Assembly: GCF_001686925.1 (NCBI RefSeq)
Contig: NZ_LVEN01000046.1
Span: 558,001 to 622,000, forward strand
Length of the DNA: 64,000 nucleotides
Origin: Flavobacterium piscis
GTDB lineage: Bacteria; Bacteroidota; Bacteroidia; Flavobacteriales; Flavobacteriaceae
Direction of reading: 5' to 3'
Numbering within the stretch: position 1 is the stretch's first letter; every line of letters begins with the position of its first letter. The translations under genes and the position numbers were made by a program. The notes under the pieces were generated by a model, which saw only the letters and a program-made list of their open reading frames with translations, did no database searches and was not told where the DNA came from. This document shows, in pieces, positions 62,501 through 64,000 of this stretch.

Positions 62501-64000
62501 TGTTAAATTACGAAAGCGAACTTTTGCCGAATAAAGTTTACAAAATAAAAAACACAACAACAAAACAGTTTAATGGTTTAGACAATACAAGCTCAGAAAA
62601 CAGAGTTTTTTATGATGACAATAATAACCCTTTAAAATCGACTACATTAGTAAAACAGTCTGGAGCAACAGTTCAAACAACAGTTTCAGATGTTGCTTAT
62701 TATCCTCCTACAGTTTCACCTTATGTTGTTGGGAGACCTTCCGGTAAAAATCAAAGTGTTACTATTTCAGGAGATGTACTGACCTCTGAAGAGGTGTATG
62801 TTTATGAAAACAATTTATTATCCAATATTAAGAAAAAAGGAACCAATACAGATTATATTACAGAAGATAACGTTTATGATGCATTTGGTAACATTACTAA
62901 AAAAACAATAACTGCCTCAGGGCTTAGCCCAAGAATTACCAATTATGAATATGATCCTTCAGGACGTTTTTTAACAAAAAGTACTGATATTGAGAGGTTG
63001 TCGACATCTTTCGATTATAATTATTCAAATGGAACAGTAAAATCTGAAACAAATCCTTATGGATTAACTACTTCGTACTTATACGATTCGTGGTTCAAAA
63101 AAACAACTACCACTGATTATTTAGGCAAAAAAAACAGTTACGTTTATGCCCGAAGCGGACAAAAAACAATTGTTACATCAACAGCAGATGATGGCAGCAT
63201 AAGCGAAGAAACATTTGACGATTTAGGAAGAAAGATAAAAGCAGGAAGCAAAAACATAATGGGAACTTTCTCTTATGTTGATTATGTCTATGATATTTAT
63301 GATCGTAACTATAAAGTAAGTGAACCTTATTTTGGATCAGCTGGATCACAATGGAGTGAAACCAAATATGATGCTTATGGAAGAGTCATTCAAAACATAG
63401 CCTTTACAGGAAAAGTGACAGATATTACCTATTCAGGATTAACAACAACTGTAAGTGATGGGACAATATCAAAAACGTCTATTAAAAATGCAATAGGAAA
63501 CGTAGTCTCAATGACAGACACCCCGGGAGGAACAATTAAATATGCCTATTTTGCTAATGGAAACTTAAAAGAATCAGATTATGCTGGTGTAAAAACTACC
63601 ATTGAGCAAGATGGCTGGGGACGAAAAACAAAATTGGTTGATTCTTCTGCAGGAACCTACACGTATGTATATAATGGCTTTGGAGAAACAACAAGTACGA
63701 CGACGCCTAACGGAACTACAAATTATATTTTGGATGCGGTAGGTAAAGTAACCCAAAAAACAATTTCGGGTACAAATACAAATTCTAAAACGACCTATTA
63801 TTACGATCCTTCGAGCAAATTGCTTACAAGTAGTAAGTTTGAAGACTTAGCGAATGGAGCAAATACAATACTAAATTCATTTACTTATGACACTTCAAAA
63901 AGAATAAGCAAAACAGTAGAGACAACACCATATGCTGTATTTACCAAAGATTTTACTTATGATGGTTTTGGACGTTCAGATACTGAAACTTCAACAGCAG
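59590..64000 (+). CDS. SpvB/FG-GAP/RHS-repeat secreted protein, C-terminus beyond the window
   Basis: An open frame of at least 1470 codons, truncated by the window edge. The signal peptide is MRKFYFTLIFLLFGFLGFAQ. An SpvB-type domain begins near residue 26 (EGQLSVSLSGGANYTIPI, YNSQGGNGVAGFGWN). Then come five FG-GAP-like calcium-binding motifs, DxDxDG or DxNxDG, near residues 338, 467, 545, 596 and 668. Beta-rich segments with RHS/YD repeats follow (YDPSGRF near 1121, YDAYGRVIQN near 1260, YDGFGRSD at the end). This is the order of TcB/TccC-like ABC toxin subunits. The real C-terminus, where a toxin domain would be, is not visible. Confidence 0.9.
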   Translation, partial: MRKFYFTLIFLLFGFLGFAQTSSEVGITEGQLSVSLSGGANYTIPIAVPPGINGIGPQISLVYNSQGGNGVAGFGWNIAGVSTISRIPATKFHDGIIDAVDFNALDRFALDGQRLIVKNGTSGVYGANETVYETESFSNTKVTSYGVHPNGTNYGPAYFIVEYPDGSKAYYGNSTDSRSITDWAIAYWENPQGVRISYNYSASDNSFNNVLNIISIKYGSIATATPINEIRFKYNDRKRAEQSYVGGLSIISNTILKEINVIGNGLGFRNYVLDQETTSLNYQRLKSITEKSGDNTKSYNPTTFSYDDTTSPTPLKANIEATLGWSGINNLNTDYITGDFDNDGKTDIILYSKTAGLKDKYTLFSDIISGKVNSGKQDYVGTFENIFPAAFLSSDNKLLPQGWAIVKRTDANCIISLHGSGSTSATTKHYEKQYNFSKTVTKASNWSYCDPKDYKGVVLENIPIDYYSGDFNGDGLTDVIGIEKSFYYDMTLCNFGNRTTEYQRPLYQGGTVHLFNLDRRLTADQPDNIGNIAMSVGYGTKIYIADFNGDGKSDIYVLESGFIKVYTLNKDNKLTLLYQNASADSGIALDRPILIGDYNGDGKIDFVIPNELDKDSWNFYFSMGNNFKKINATIGIKYLTAKEGAYMITGRDGVTRYPYGLMETTYIANDYNGDGKTDILCQNNVTVSRDGALGKVGTPLESMLILFENQSVNGKEVMFSRITSEIEVTGIGRNPIPVFTNHNQVNQNLEYSVIYDNMIKSFKSPKDNREDVLLKGITNGNGVKETITYKTLQQDPYEPIYTPTALTETFPNIDIIAVPAFKIVSFLEKQSKELYKKQQFLYSGAVSNSEGLGFLGFRSTLRTNWYDDDDNDSVISSIAKNDITLRGANTENYTLLGLGRPLMPNTTKTESTIVKEGSYTVTTIDNLVATQSITLKPDTWIKPGSTFSAKINEDANVNSLNTPSSFITKSLLNYESELLPNKVYKIKNTTTKQFNGLDNTSSENRVFYDDNNNPLKSTTLVKQSGATVQTTVSDVAYYPPTVSPYVVGRPSGKNQSVTISGDVLTSEEVYVYENNLLSNIKKKGTNTDYITEDNVYDAFGNITKKTITASGLSPRITNYEYDPSGRFLTKSTDIERLSTSFDYNYSNGTVKSETNPYGLTTSYLYDSWFKKTTTTDYLGKKNSYVYARSGQKTIVTSTADDGSISEETFDDLGRKIKAGSKNIMGTFSYVDYVYDIYDRNYKVSEPYFGSAGSQWSETKYDAYGRVIQNIAFTGKVTDITYSGLTTTVSDGTISKTSIKNAIGNVVSMTDTPGGTIKYAYFANGNLKESDYAGVKTTIEQDGWGRKTKLVDSSAGTYTYVYNGFGETTSTTTPNGTTNYILDAVGKVTQKTISGTNTNSKTTYYYDPSSKLLTSSKFEDLANGANTILNSFTYDTSKRISKTVETTPYAVFTKDFTYDGFGRSDTETSTA

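Overview
The window is chromosomal DNA from a member of the Bacteroidota, almost certainly a Flavobacterium or close relative. The evidence is the AT-rich composition, genes without Shine-Dalgarno sites but with TAnnTTTG promoter elements, C-terminal type IX secretion (T9SS) sorting domains, many lipoproteins of Bacteroidota type, and lineage-typical families (DUF4270, DUF4286, DUF4139/MuiA-like, an OlsF-like bifunctional acyltransferase, stand-alone SpvB/RHS proteins). I saw no rRNA or tRNA gene, no CRISPR array, no transposase and no prophage.

Layout. 1-7.2 kb: end of an EamA-type transporter, a flotillin/NfeD-like pair, a secreted protein of unknown function, metG and a CDGSH iron-sulfur protein. 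7.2-14.2 kb: minus-strand accessory genes (SMI1/KNR4-like, PhzF-like, YdeI-like, a metallo-beta-lactamase-fold hydrolase, several lipoproteins and small membrane proteins) broken by palindromic repeats. 14.4-19.4 kb: a DMP19-like protein, a membrane protein, a PKD lipoprotein, a patatin-like phospholipase and a TPR protein with a T9SS tail. 19.8-28.2 kb: serS, lgt, a TPR protein, a DUF4286 protein, a possible nucleotidyltransferase two-gene module, rsmA, mgtE and proC. 28.4-41 kb: cytochrome c, lipoproteins, nhaA, a D-2-hydroxyacid dehydrogenase, a DUF4234-like/DUF2752 pair, a SUFU-domain protein, the OlsF-like acyltransferase, exonuclease III, an OmpA lipoprotein and an aldo/keto reductase. 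41-47.4 kb: a minus-strand envelope cluster (DUF4139 protein, L,D-transpeptidase lipoprotein, VWA lipoprotein) divergent from a LytS/LytTR two-component pair. 47.6-59 kb: an AsmA-like/GT51 transglycosylase, a lipoprotein, radA, an esterase-fold protein with Asp at the nucleophile position, panD and panC, then divergently a short GT5-like protein, a DUF4270 lipoprotein and glmS. 59.1-64 kb: a small T9SS protein followed after 5 nt by a large SpvB/FG-GAP/RHS protein that runs off the window.

Much of the window deals with the cell envelope: lipoprotein maturation (lgt), aminolipid synthesis (OlsF-like), peptidoglycan precursors and polymers (glmS, GT51, L,D-transpeptidase), and many exported lipoproteins. 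The housekeeping genes (metG, serS, rsmA, proC, panCD, radA, xth, glmS) look intact.

The most distinctive features are the gaps between genes and the right end. The gaps hold an unusual variety of palindromic and low-complexity repeats: long perfect inverted repeats, a three-copy 58-bp tandem repeat, nested palindromes around terminators, and a dispersed repeat rich in 'TTTGCG/CTTAG' words. The right end carries a candidate secreted Tc-toxin-B/RHS-like system. Several proteins look like enzyme folds lacking key residues: the esterase-like protein, and the GT5-like protein next to DUF4270/glmS. One DUF4139 protein carries a segment resembling the start of a SusC-type TonB plug.
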